Shown here one piece after another: positions 7,286 through 15,426 of a stretch of 64,000 nucleotides of DNA; within the stretch, counting starts at the first letter, position 1, and each line of letters opens with the position of its first letter. The notes beneath the pieces were generated by a model, which worked only from the letters and a program-made list of their open reading frames with translations, did no database searches and was not told the origin of the DNA. The stretch comes from Actinophytocola sp. (GTDB lineage Bacteria > Actinomycetota > Actinomycetes > Mycobacteriales > Pseudonocardiaceae). The stretch covers positions 1 to 64,000 of the forward strand of contig NZ_WHTD01000015.1 of the NCBI RefSeq assembly GCF_009379765.1, read 5' to 3'. Position numbers and translations under genes: made by a program.

Positions 7286-9331
7286 GTGTCCCAGCCCCGT
7301 CCGCCAGCCGCCGAACCCGCGCCACGCGTGGTGGTGCCGGCCGGCACCACGGCGGGCACCGCGGTCCGGGAGGCCGGGCTGCCAGGCAAGGGGCCGGACG
7401 CCGTCGTCGTGGTCCGAGACGTCGACGGCCGGCTGCGCGACCTGTCCTGGGTCCCGGACGCGGACGCGCGGGTCGAGGCCGTCGCGGCCGACACCGACGA
7501 CGGCCGCGCGGTGATCCGGCACTCGACCGCGCACGTGCTCGCCCAGGCCGTGCAGCAGCAGTTCCCCGAGGCCAAGCTGGGCATCGGCCCGCCGGTCCGG
7601 GACGGCTTCTACTACGACTTCGACGTCGAGCGCCCGTTCACCCCGGAGGACCTGCAGGCGCTCGAGAAGCGCATGAAGCAGATCGTCAAGTCCTCCCAGC
7701 GGTTCTCCCGCCGGGTGCTGGACTCGGTCGAGGCCGCCAAGAAGGAGCTGGCGGGCGAGCCGTACAAGCTCGAGCTGGTGGACGTCAAGTCCGATGTGGA
7801 CAGCCAGGTCGACACGGCGGAGGTGATGGAGGTCGACAGCTCTGCCTCGGGTGAGCTGACCATCTATGACAACCTCGACCCGCGCAGCGGCGAGCAGGTC
7901 TGGGGCGACCTGTGCCGCGGCCCGCACCTGCCGACCACCAAGCACATCCCGGCGTTCAAGCTCACCCGGGTCGCCGCGGCGTACTGGCGGGGGAGTGAGA
8001 AGAACCCGCAGCTGCAGCGGATCTACGGCACCGCGTGGGAGTCGCAGGAGGCGCTGGACGCCTACCTGGAGCGGGTCGCCGAGGCCGAGCGGCGCGACCA
8101 CCGCAAGCTGGGTGCCGAGCTCGACCTGTTCTCCTTCCCCGACGAGATCGGCTCCGGCCTGCCGGTGTTCCACCCGAAGGGCGGGATCATCCGGCGGGAG
8201 CTGGAGAACTACTCACGCCGCCGGCACGAGGAGTCCGGCTACGAGTTCGTGAACACCCCGCACATCGCCAAGGGCGGGCTGTTCCACACCTCGGGCCACC
8301 TGCCGTACTACGCGGAGACGATGTTTCCGCCGTTGCAGTTCGACGGCGAGGACTACTACCTCAAGGCCATGAACTGCCCGATGCACCACCTGATCTTCCG
8401 GTCCCGCGGGCGGTCCTACCGCGAGCTGCCGCTGCGGCTGTTCGAGTTCGGCACCGTCTACCGGTACGAGAAGTCCGGCGTGGTGCACGGGCTGACCAGG
8501 GTGCGCGGGCTCACCATGGACGACTCGCACATCTACTGCACCCCGGAGCAGGCGCCGGGTGAGCTGCGGTCGCTGCTGACCTTCGTGCTCGAGCTGCTCG
8601 CCGACTACGGCCTGTCCGACTTCTACCTCGAGCTGTCCACCAAGGGCGACACCGGCAAGTTCATCGGCGAGGACGAGGAGTGGGCGCAGGCCACCGAGAC
8701 GCTGCGCCAGGCCGCGCTCGACTCGGGCCTCGAGCTGGTGCCGGACCCGGGTGGCGCGGCCTACTACGGGCCGAAGATCTCGGTACAGGTCAAGGACGCG
8801 ATCGGCCGTTCGTGGCAGATGTCGACCATCCAGGTCGACTTCAACCACCCGAAGCGGTTCGAGCTGGCCTACACGGCCCAGGACGGGTCGCGCCAGCAGC
8901 CGGTGGTGCTCCACCGCGCGCTGTTCGGGTCGATCGAGCGGTTCTTCGGGGTGCTCACCGAGCACTACGCGGGCGCGTTCCCGGCGTGGCTCGCGCCGGT
9001 GCAGGTCGTCGGCATCCCGATCGCCGACGAGCACGTCGACCACCTGACGAAGGTCGCCGCCCGGCTGCGTGCCAACGGCGTGCGCGTCGAGGTCGACGAG
9101 TCTGACGACCGGATGCAGAAGAAGATCCGCAACCACACCACCCAGAAGGTGCCGTTCATGCTGCTGGCCGGCGGCAAGGACGTCGAGGCGGGCGCGGTGT
9201 CGTTCCGGTTCCGGGACGGCAGCCAGGTCAACGGGGTGCCGGTGGACCGCGCCGTGGAGATCATCACCGACTGGATCGGACGGCGGTCCAACGAGTCGCC
9301 GTCGGCGTCGGCTATCGAGGTCGAACACTAG
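7286..9331 (+). CDS. thrS: threonine--tRNA ligase
   Basis: 681-aa class II aminoacyl-tRNA synthetase that charges tRNA-Thr. Domains run in the usual order. An N-terminal TGS region (to about 70) is followed by the editing domain with HSTAH and CRGPHLP. The catalytic core shows motif 2 ([23 protein letters not shown]) and the zinc ligand MNCPMHH. Motif 3 is around [13 protein letters not shown], and the anticodon-binding domain ends the protein. GTG is the start, preceded by GAGGAG. The gene heads the block thrS-HIT-pgsA-patA-pimA that is also seen in mycobacteria. Confidence 0.97.
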   Translation: MSQPRPPAAEPAPRVVVPAGTTAGTAVREAGLPGKGPDAVVVVRDVDGRLRDLSWVPDADARVEAVAADTDDGRAVIRHSTAHVLAQAVQQQFPEAKLGIGPPVRDGFYYDFDVERPFTPEDLQALEKRMKQIVKSSQRFSRRVLDSVEAAKKELAGEPYKLELVDVKSDVDSQVDTAEVMEVDSSASGELTIYDNLDPRSGEQVWGDLCRGPHLPTTKHIPAFKLTRVAAAYWRGSEKNPQLQRIYGTAWESQEALDAYLERVAEAERRDHRKLGAELDLFSFPDEIGSGLPVFHPKGGIIRRELENYSRRRHEESGYEFVNTPHIAKGGLFHTSGHLPYYAETMFPPLQFDGEDYYLKAMNCPMHHLIFRSRGRSYRELPLRLFEFGTVYRYEKSGVVHGLTRVRGLTMDDSHIYCTPEQAPGELRSLLTFVLELLADYGLSDFYLELSTKGDTGKFIGEDEEWAQATETLRQAALDSGLELVPDPGGAAYYGPKISVQVKDAIGRSWQMSTIQVDFNHPKRFELAYTAQDGSRQQPVVLHRALFGSIERFFGVLTEHYAGAFPAWLAPVQVVGIPIADEHVDHLTKVAARLRANGVRVEVDESDDRMQKKIRNHTTQKVPFMLLAGGKDVEAGAVSFRFRDGSQVNGVPVDRAVEIITDWIGRRSNESPSASAIEVEH

Positions 9332-9516
9332 GATCGGCCCATGACACCCCCTGTGTCAACGTCAGCTGGTCGAGCAGCCGGGAACCCGTACGAACCGGGT
9401 TCTTGCGAACCGCACCCAAGGGGAACGGGACGCGACCCAGCCACCGGTACGCGCCGTGCTGAACGGCATCAATGCATCGTGACCCCACGGGTTAATTCCG
9501 GGGAGGCGGTCTGCGC

Positions 9517-10074
9517 ATGACCGGTGCCGATCAGCCAGAGCTCGTCGAGCAGGAGGGCGTCGGTATCCCCGACGCTCTCCAGCGGCTGTGGACTCCGCAC
9601 CGGATGGCGTACATCAGGGGCCAGCACAAGCCGGTGGGCGATGACGTCGACGGCTGCCCGTTCTGCGCCCTGATCGCGCTGGACGACGCCGACGCGCTGA
9701 TCGTCGCCCGCGGATCGCTGGTGTACGGGGTGCTGAACCTGTACCCGTACAACCCGGGTCACCTGATGGTGGTGCCGTACCGGCACGTGGCGGACTACCC
9801 GGAGTTGACCGCCGCCGAGACGGTGGAGCTGGCCGAGTTCACCCAGCGGGCGATGACCGTGGCGCGCTCGGTGTCGGCCCCGCACGGGTTCAACATCGGG
9901 ATGAACCAGGGCGTGATCGCCGGCGCGGGGATCGCGGCGCACCTGCACCAGCACGTCGTGCCGCGCTGGGGCGGCGACTCGAACTTCATGCCGGTGGTCG
10001 GCCACACGAAGGTGCTGCCGCAGCTGCTGGGGGAGACGCGGGCCCTGCTGGCGAAGGCGTGGGACGAGGCCTGA
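9517..10074 (+). CDS. HIT-family hydrolase/phosphorylase, probable Ap4A phosphorylase type
   Basis: 185-aa protein with an N-terminal zinc-site-like GCPFCALIALDD segment, the LNLYPYNPGHLMVVPYRHV strand-helix region and the HIT signature HLHQHVVPRWGG. In M. tuberculosis the orthologue in the same position (Rv2613c, next to pgsA1) is an Ap4A phosphorylase. That function is inferred here from synteny. The start is ATG 9517, 185 bp after thrS. Confidence 0.9.
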   Translation: MTGADQPELVEQEGVGIPDALQRLWTPHRMAYIRGQHKPVGDDVDGCPFCALIALDDADALIVARGSLVYGVLNLYPYNPGHLMVVPYRHVADYPELTAAETVELAEFTQRAMTVARSVSAPHGFNIGMNQGVIAGAGIAAHLHQHVVPRWGGDSNFMPVVGHTKVLPQLLGETRALLAKAWDEA

Positions 10075-10080
10075 TACACC

Positions 10081-10160
10081 GCGAGCCCGACGTTCCTGAA
10101 CGTCGGACTCACGGGTTCTGAGCGTTGGACTCGCGGTACCTGAGCGTTGGACTCGCGGGT
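10081..10160. repeat. palindromic repeat cluster, probable terminator
   Basis: GCGAGCCCGACGTTC and GAACGTCGGACTC form a near-perfect hairpin with a 2-nt loop. Two further half-arms follow, each containing TGAGCGTTGGACTCGCGG. The outer motif CGCGAGTCC/GGACTCGCG recurs in the 40-bp palindrome at 15217, so this looks like a genomic repeat family that also terminates convergent genes (HIT and yceI here). Confidence 0.6.
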
Positions 10161-10729
10161 CAGGCGGACTCGGGCTGGCGGAGGACGGCCTCGACCTCGA
10201 TGTGGATGTCGATCTTGTCGGCGACGACGGCGATGCCGTTCTGGACGCCGTCGAAGTTGACGTTGAAGTCCTTGCGGTTGATCTGCGCGGTGGCCGAGAA
10301 GCCGGCGCGGGTGCCGCCCCACGGGTCGGCGCCGAAGCCGTTGAGCTCGAAGGTCAGCGGCACGGTCCTGGTGACGCCCTTCAAGGTGAGCTCGCCGTCG
10401 AGGACGAAGCTGTCACCGTCGCGGCGGGCGCCGACGGCCTTGTAGATCATCTCGGGGTGGGTCTCGACCTCGAAGAAGTCCGCGGAGCGCAGGTGGTCGT
10501 CGCGCTGCTTGTTGTTCGTGCTGATCGAGCTCAGGTCGATCGCGATGGTCACGCCGGACTCGAGCGGGTTCTCGGCGGTCACGATCTCCCCCTTGACCTC
10601 GTCGAACCGCCCGCGGACCTTCGTGACCACCATATGGCGGACGACGAAGCCGACGTCGGTGTGCGCCGGGTCGATGTCCCAGGTGCCGGCGATGTAGCCG
10701 GGGATGTCGAGGGCGGTTGCACTGCTCAT
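10160..10729 (-). CDS. YceI-family protein
   Basis: 189-aa member of the YceI family, a lipocalin-like beta barrel that binds polyprenyl-type lipids in characterised members. Visible hallmarks are WDIDPAHTDVGFVVRHMVV near the N-terminus, DLSSISTNNKQRDDHLRSADFF in the middle and LTLKGVTRTVPLTFELNG. There is no signal peptide, so it is probably cytoplasmic. The ATG at 10729 is chosen because it precedes the family start; the longer frame upstream crosses the operator region. It is divergent from a MarR regulator 101 bp away, which very likely controls it. Confidence 0.88.
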   Translation of the reverse strand: MSSATALDIPGYIAGTWDIDPAHTDVGFVVRHMVVTKVRGRFDEVKGEIVTAENPLESGVTIAIDLSSISTNNKQRDDHLRSADFFEVETHPEMIYKAVGARRDGDSFVLDGELTLKGVTRTVPLTFELNGFGADPWGGTRAGFSATAQINRKDFNVNFDGVQNGIAVVADKIDIHIEVEAVLRQPESA

Positions 10730-10750
10730 GTGAAGATCCTCCGTGGAGAT

Positions 10751-10815
10751 GGTTGAACAATCAGTTGTTGAGCGATCAACCGACACCATACGCCTCCATG
10801 ATTGAGAGTTCAACC
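10751..10815. promoter_or_regulatory. divergent promoter/operator between yceI and marR
   Basis: GGTTGAAC (10751-10758) and GTTCAACC (10808-10815) are inverted copies. GGTTGA/TCAACC (10751 and 10776) and TTGAACAATCA versus TGATTGAGAGTTCAA give further dyads. Such arrangements suit binding of the dimeric MarR protein encoded at 10831. Confidence 0.5.
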
Positions 10816-10830
10816 AGTACACTGGGTGGT

Positions 10831-11325
10831 ATGTCCGAGACCCGGTGGCTGACCGACCGCGAGCAGCTGATCTGGCGGTCCTTCATGACGGCGTTCCACG
10901 GGCTGACCGACCAGTTGGCGCGGCAGCTGCAGCGGGACTCCGGCATGCCGTACACGTACTACGAGATCCTCGTGGCGCTCTCCGAGGCGCCCGACCGGAC
11001 CCTGCGGATGAGCGACCTCGCCAACCTGCGTGGTTCGTCACGCAGCCGACTCTCCCACGCGGTCGCCCGCCTGGAGGAGGCCGGCTGGGTCCAGCGGCGC
11101 GACTGCCCCACCGACAAGCGCGGCGCGTTCGCGTTCCTCACCGACAGGGGCTTCGCCGCGCTGGAGGCGGCCGCACCCGGCCACGTCACCGAGGTCCGCG
11201 AGCAGCTGTTCGACAAGCTCACGCCGGAACAGGTGGCGCAGCTCGGCGAGATCAGCGAGGCGATCCTGCACGGGGTCGACGCGACGTCGCTGCCGTGCTG
11301 CCCGGATCTCACCGGCGACCGTTAG
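10831..11325 (+). CDS. MarR-family transcriptional regulator
   Basis: 164-aa winged-helix protein with the MarR layout: a helical N-terminus, MPYTYYEILVALSEAPDRTL, the recognition helix region MSDLANLRGSSRSRLSHAVARLEEAG, the wing VQRRDCPTDKRGAFAFLTDRG, and C-terminal dimer helices. It ends with a CC pair (SLPCCPDL) that could be redox sensitive, which is speculative. The start is ATG 10831 within the divergent operator region. Its likely target is the divergent yceI gene, and probably itself. Confidence 0.9.
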   Translation: MSETRWLTDREQLIWRSFMTAFHGLTDQLARQLQRDSGMPYTYYEILVALSEAPDRTLRMSDLANLRGSSRSRLSHAVARLEEAGWVQRRDCPTDKRGAFAFLTDRGFAALEAAAPGHVTEVREQLFDKLTPEQVAQLGEISEAILHGVDATSLPCCPDLTGDR

Positions 11326-11372
11326 GCTGCCTGGGCACCCGTTTCCGCCCCGTGATGAGGCTCGTCGGACTC

Positions 11373-12062
11373 ATGCTGAACATCTTCGCCCGAGCCTCGG
11401 TCTCGCGCGTCACCGATCCGATCGGTGCGTGGCTCGTGCGCATGGGGCTCACGCCCAACGCGATGACGCTCGTCGGCACCGCGGGCGCGGTCGGGTTCGC
11501 ACTGTGGCTCTTCCCCACCGGACACCTGGTCGCCGGCACCCTCACGGTGTGGGGCTTCGTGATGCTCGACCTGCTCGACGGCGCGATGGCCAGGGCCCGC
11601 GGGGGCGGCACCAAGTTCGGCGCGGTGCTCGACTCCACGTGCGACCGGATCGCCGACGGCGCGCTCATGGCGGCGATCAGCTGGTACGCGTTCGAGGTCG
11701 CCGAGTCGCCGTCGCTCGCCGCGGCCGCACTGATCTGCCTGGTCCTCGGCCAGGTCATCTCCTACGTCAAGGCCCGCGCCGAGGCCGCCGGGCTGTCGGC
11801 CGACGTCGGCCTGGTGGAGCGCGCCGAGCGGCTGATCATCGCGCTCGCCGGCACCGGGCTCACCGGCTTCGGCATCCCCCACGCGGTGGACGTCGCGCTG
11901 TGGCTGCTCGTGGCCGGCTCGGTGATCACGGTTGTGCAGCGCCTCGTCGCGGTGCGACGCTCGGCCACCGCAGAGACCACCGCAGAGACCGGCGCAGAGA
12001 CCGGCGCGGGGACCGGCGAGGCCGCCGATGAGCCGACAAACATCCCGGAGGCAGGCGAATGA
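11373..12062 (+). CDS. pgsA: phosphatidylinositol phosphate synthase (CDP-alcohol phosphatidyltransferase)
   Basis: 229-aa integral membrane enzyme that joins CDP-diacylglycerol to inositol phosphate, the first step to phosphatidylinositol and its mannosides. The catalytic signature D-G-x2-A-R-x8-G-x3-D-x3-D is complete in LDGAMARARGGGTKFGAVLD followed by STCD. About six hydrophobic segments follow the family pattern, and the C-terminus is a Thr/Ala/Glu-rich tail. The start at 11373 matches homologues (MLNIFARASVSRVTDPI); an in-frame ATG at 11355 is possible. The stop overlaps the next start (ATGA), so it is translationally coupled to patA. Confidence 0.92.
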   Translation: MLNIFARASVSRVTDPIGAWLVRMGLTPNAMTLVGTAGAVGFALWLFPTGHLVAGTLTVWGFVMLDLLDGAMARARGGGTKFGAVLDSTCDRIADGALMAAISWYAFEVAESPSLAAAALICLVLGQVISYVKARAEAAGLSADVGLVERAERLIIALAGTGLTGFGIPHAVDVALWLLVAGSVITVVQRLVAVRRSATAETTAETGAETGAGTGEAADEPTNIPEAGE

Positions 12063-13012
12063 CCGATCTCGGAGAACGGCTCCAGGGCGCGGCGTACGCG
12101 GCCGGGTGGAACGTGGTGCGCGCGCTGCCGGAGTCGCTCGCCCGGGCCGGGTTCCGGGCGGGTGCCGACCTCGCCGCCAGGCGGGGTGGTTCCGGCGTGG
12201 CGCAGCTGCGTCGCAACTACGCCCGGGTCGTGCCCCAGGCCGGCCCGGCCGAGCTCGACGCGCTGGTCCGCGACGGCGTCCGGTCCTACGCGCGGTACTG
12301 GATGGAGACCTTCCGGCTGGCCGGCATGGACCACCGGGAGATCTACCGCAAGGTCGACGAGGTGATGGTCGGCAAGCCGCAGGTCGACGCCGCGCTCGAG
12401 CGCGGCAAGGGGTTGGTCCTCGCGCTGCCGCACACCGGCAACTTCGACGTCTCCGGCGTCTGGCTCGTCGGCCACTGCGGCCCGTTCACCACCGTGGCCG
12501 AGCGGCTCAAGCCCGAGTCGGTCTACCAGCGCTTCCTGGCCCATCGCGAGTCGCTCGGCTTCGAGATCGTGCCGACCACCGGCGGCGACCGGGCGCCGTA
12601 CCGGGTGCTGATGGAACGACTGCGGGAGAACAAGATCGTCTGCCTGCCGGCGGACCGGGACCTGTCCAGGCGCGGCATCCCGGTGAGCTTCTTCGGCGAG
12701 CAGACCCGGATGCCGGCCGGTCCCGCGCGGCTCGCGGCGATCACCGGCGCGGAGCTCGGGATCGTCGACAACTCGTTCACCGAGGACGGCTGGGGCCTGC
12801 GGATCCACACGCCGATCCGGGTGCACGGGCGCGACGAGGTGCAGGCCGCGACCCAGCGGATGGCCGACGGGTTCGCCGCGGACATCGCGGCCAACCCGGT
12901 CGACTGGCACATGATGCAGAAGCTGTGGCTCGCCGACCTGTCCGAGGAACGCCGCGACTCGCTGGCCGGGCCCGCGGCCGACGAACCGGAGGAGGCGCGG
13001 GAGTCCCGGTGA
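12059..13012 (+). CDS. patA: phosphatidylinositol mannoside acyltransferase
   Basis: 317-aa membrane-associated acyltransferase of the LpxL/HtrB-like superfamily, orthologous by position to mycobacterial PatA (Rv2611c). It acylates the mannose of phosphatidylinositol mannosides. The catalytic HxxxxD motif is visible in ALPHTGNFDVSG, and a second conserved block is VCLPADRDLSRRGIPVSFFG. It overlaps pgsA by 4 bp and pimA by 4 bp, so the three form one operon. Confidence 0.9.
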   Translation: MTDLGERLQGAAYAAGWNVVRALPESLARAGFRAGADLAARRGGSGVAQLRRNYARVVPQAGPAELDALVRDGVRSYARYWMETFRLAGMDHREIYRKVDEVMVGKPQVDAALERGKGLVLALPHTGNFDVSGVWLVGHCGPFTTVAERLKPESVYQRFLAHRESLGFEIVPTTGGDRAPYRVLMERLRENKIVCLPADRDLSRRGIPVSFFGEQTRMPAGPARLAAITGAELGIVDNSFTEDGWGLRIHTPIRVHGRDEVQAATQRMADGFAADIAANPVDWHMMQKLWLADLSEERRDSLAGPAADEPEEARESR

Positions 13013-14139
13013 GGATCGGCGTCGTGTGCCCGTACTCCTTCGACGTTCCCGGAGGGGTGCAGGGCCATGTCGTCGACCTGGCCAAGGCGCTGGGCAAGCT
13101 CGGGCACCAGGTGGACGTGCTCGCGCCGGCCGACGAGGACACACCGCTGCCCGAGTTCGTCCGGCCGACCGGGCGCGCGCTCGGCATCCCCTACAACGGC
13201 TCGGTGGCCCGGCTGTCGTTCGGCCCGGTGTCCTACGCCCGGGTGCGCAAGTGGATCCACTCGCACGACTTCGACGTGCTGCACCTGCACGAGCCGACCG
13301 CGCCGAGCCTGTCGATGCTCGCGCTGATGCTCGCCGACGGACCGATCGTCGCCACGTTTCACACGTCGACGTCGCGGTCCCGCACGCTGTCGGCGTTCCA
13401 GGTGGTGCTGAAGCCGTTCCTCGAGAAGATCACCGCGCGGATCGCCGTGTCCGCGCTCGCCCGGCGGGTGCAGGTCGAGCACCTCGGCGGCGACGCGGTG
13501 GAGATCCCCAACGGGGTGGACGTCGAGTTCTTCGACCAGGCCGAGCCGCTGCCCGGTTACCCACGCGAGGGCGGCACGATCGGCTTCGTCGGCCGGTTCA
13601 CCGAGCCCCGCAAGGGGATGCCGGTACTGCTCGACGCGCTGCGCATGCTGGTGCCGGACTTCCCGGGGCTGCGCCTGGTCGTGGTCGGCGGCGGCGACCA
13701 GGCCGAGCTGCGCCGGCAGGCCGGGCTACCGCTCGCCGACCGGCTGGAGCTGCTGGGCCAGGCCGACGACGAGGTCAAGGCCCGCATGCTCAGCAGCGTC
13801 GACGTGTACTGCGCGCCCAACACCGGCGGCGAGAGCTTCGGGATGATCCTCACCGAGGCGATGGCCGCGGGCGCGGCGGTGGTCGGCAGCGACCTGGACG
13901 CGTTCCGCCGGGTGCTCGACGACGGGCGGGCCGGGGTGCTCTTCCCGGTGGGGGACCCGGCTGGGTTGGCCGCGGCGCTGCGCGGCATGCTGACCGAGCC
14001 GCGGCGGCGCGAGTCGTTCGTGGCGGACGCGCGGCAGCGGGTGGCGGCCTACGACTGGTCGGTGGTGGCCGGTCAGGTGTTGCGGGTGTACGAGCAGGCG
14101 ATCGCCGCGGATCCACGGCATGTGGTCGAGTCCGGATGA
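13009..14139 (+). CDS. pimA: GDP-mannose-dependent phosphatidylinositol mannosyltransferase
   Basis: 376-aa GT4 glycosyltransferase with a two-Rossmann (GT-B) fold. The N-domain starts RIGVVCPYSFDVPGGVQGHV, with the glycine-rich loop and the VLHLHEP segment. The C-domain shows IGFVGRFTEPRKGM, LVVVGGGD and the EX7E region GESFGMILTEAMAAG. It transfers mannose from GDP-mannose to phosphatidylinositol at the inner membrane face. The start is GTG 13009, overlapping the patA stop. Operon partners pgsA and patA act immediately before and after it in the pathway. Confidence 0.93.
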   Translation: MRIGVVCPYSFDVPGGVQGHVVDLAKALGKLGHQVDVLAPADEDTPLPEFVRPTGRALGIPYNGSVARLSFGPVSYARVRKWIHSHDFDVLHLHEPTAPSLSMLALMLADGPIVATFHTSTSRSRTLSAFQVVLKPFLEKITARIAVSALARRVQVEHLGGDAVEIPNGVDVEFFDQAEPLPGYPREGGTIGFVGRFTEPRKGMPVLLDALRMLVPDFPGLRLVVVGGGDQAELRRQAGLPLADRLELLGQADDEVKARMLSSVDVYCAPNTGGESFGMILTEAMAAGAAVVGSDLDAFRRVLDDGRAGVLFPVGDPAGLAAALRGMLTEPRRRESFVADARQRVAAYDWSVVAGQVLRVYEQAIAADPRHVVESG

Positions 14140-14183
14140 GGAGTCCGGGGCGGAGCTGCTGAGCGAAGCGAACAGGAGACACA

Positions 14184-15215
14184 GTGAGCACGGGTCTGTT
14201 GATCACGTTGCTGGCCGTGGCGCTCGGGGTGGCGCTGGTACTGGGGTTGTGGTTGGCCGCCACGGCGAACCGGCTGGACCGGTTGCACGTGCGGACCGAC
14301 GCGGCGTGGGCGGCGCTGGACGCCGCCCTCGCGCGGCGCGCGGTGGTGGCGCGGGCGGTGGCGGCGGCGGCCGCGCTGGACGGCGTCGACGCGGACAAGC
14401 TGCGCGCGGTGGCCGAGCGGGCCGAGCAGATGGAGCGGTCCGAGCGCGAGGAGGCGGAGAACGCCCTCTCGCTGCAGCTCGCCGCGGTCGACCGGGGCCG
14501 GCTTCCGCTGGCGCTGACCGCGGAGCTGCTCGACGCCGAGCAGCGGCTGGTGATCGCGCGGCGGGTGCACAACGACGCCGTGCGGGACACGCTGGGGCAG
14601 CGCAGGCGGCGGGTGGTGCGCTGGTTGAAGCTCGCCGGCACCGCGGCGCAGCCGGAGTACTTCGAGATCGTCGAGCCCGCGCTCTCCGGCGAGCCCGGCG
14701 CCGCGCCGCTGCCCCGGCCGTCTGCACGGGTCCTGCTGCTGGACCGCGACCGGCGGGTGCTGCTGTTCAACGGGCACGACCCGGGCCGGCCGGACACCCG
14801 CTGGTGGTTCACCGTCGGTGGCGGGGTCGAGCAGGGCGAGGACCTGCGCTCGGCGGCGTTGCGCGAGCTGACCGAGGAGACCGGCATCGAGCTGGCCGAG
14901 CAGGACCTGGTGGGCCCGATGTGGCGGCGCCGCGTGGTGTTCAGCTTCGACGGCCGCACCTACGACGGCGAGGAGTGGTTCTTCCTCGCCGACCTGTCGG
15001 GCAGTGTCAACGGGACTGGGGCGAACGAGGTCGAGATCCGCATCGACACGTCCGGCTTCACCGACGTGGAGCACAACACGGTGGACGGTCACCGCTGGTG
15101 GAGCGTGGACGAGCTGCGCACCACCGAGGAGACGGTGTACCCGGTGCAGCTCCCCACCCTCCTCCCGGAGCTCCTGCGGTCCACATGGGACGGAACGGTC
15201 CGCGCGGTCCGCTGA
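14184..15215 (+). CDS. LemA-like domain fused to NUDIX hydrolase
   Basis: 343-aa protein with an N-terminal membrane helix (residues about 5-25), then a LemA-like helical part (NRLDRLHVRTDAAWAALDAA through about 125). The C-terminal NUDIX domain carries the box GGGVEQGEDLRSAALRELTE followed by ETG, which fits GX5EX7REUXEEXGU exactly, so the pyrophosphohydrolase site is intact. The substrate is unknown. The GTG start has AGGAG upstream. A NUDIX gene follows pimA in mycobacteria too; the LemA extension makes this a membrane-anchored version. Confidence 0.88.
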   Translation: MSTGLLITLLAVALGVALVLGLWLAATANRLDRLHVRTDAAWAALDAALARRAVVARAVAAAAALDGVDADKLRAVAERAEQMERSEREEAENALSLQLAAVDRGRLPLALTAELLDAEQRLVIARRVHNDAVRDTLGQRRRRVVRWLKLAGTAAQPEYFEIVEPALSGEPGAAPLPRPSARVLLLDRDRRVLLFNGHDPGRPDTRWWFTVGGGVEQGEDLRSAALRELTEETGIELAEQDLVGPMWRRRVVFSFDGRTYDGEEWFFLADLSGSVNGTGANEVEIRIDTSGFTDVEHNTVDGHRWWSVDELRTTEETVYPVQLPTLLPELLRSTWDGTVRAVR

Positions 15216-15216
15216 A

Positions 15217-15256
15217 CCCCGCGAGTCCCCCACTCCGGAGTGGGGGACTCGCGGGG
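15217..15256. terminator. 40-bp perfect palindrome, probable terminator
   Basis: The arm CCCCGCGAGTCCCCCACTCC is followed without spacer by its exact reverse complement (15217-15236 and 15237-15256). It lies right after the NUDIX gene. The outer CGCGAGTCC/GGACTCGCG matches the repeat cluster at 10081, which suggests a repeat family with variable inner stem. Confidence 0.75.
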
Positions 15257-15263
15257 TCGGTTA

Positions 15264-15426
15264 GGCCATGTCTCGCGGATCTTGGATCGTGGTATTCGCG
15301 CCCAGATGCCCCCTGGCCGCGTTGTCGAAAGGCCCGAATACAACCCGGTATGAGCGACCTTCCGCCGCCTTGCCAGGAGCCATCTGGATCACGAATCCCA
15401 TCGACCAAGATCCACGAGACACGTCC
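15264..15426. mobile_element. 163-bp MITE with long imperfect terminal inverted repeats
   Basis: The left end reads GGCCATGTCTCGCGGATCTT and so on. The right end, on the other strand, reads GGACGTGTCTCGTGGATCTT and so on. The similarity extends over about 60 bp (shared blocks GTCTCG, GGATCTTGG, ATTCG, CCAGATG, CCTGGC). TA dinucleotides flank both sides (15262-15263, 15427-15428), suggesting a TA target duplication. There is no coding capacity. The ends resemble those next to the IS5-like transposase fragment at 60162 (GAGGACGTCTCACGTGGA), a possible source of the mobilising enzyme. Confidence 0.65.

Noticed and set aside
6497..8173. 558-codon minus-strand open frame
   Set aside because: Antisense to the DUF305 and thrS genes, both of which have strong family signatures.
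10845..11372. N-terminal extension of PgsA over the marR gene
   Set aside because: The frame is merely open; MarR is real in the other frame, and PgsA homologues start near 11373.
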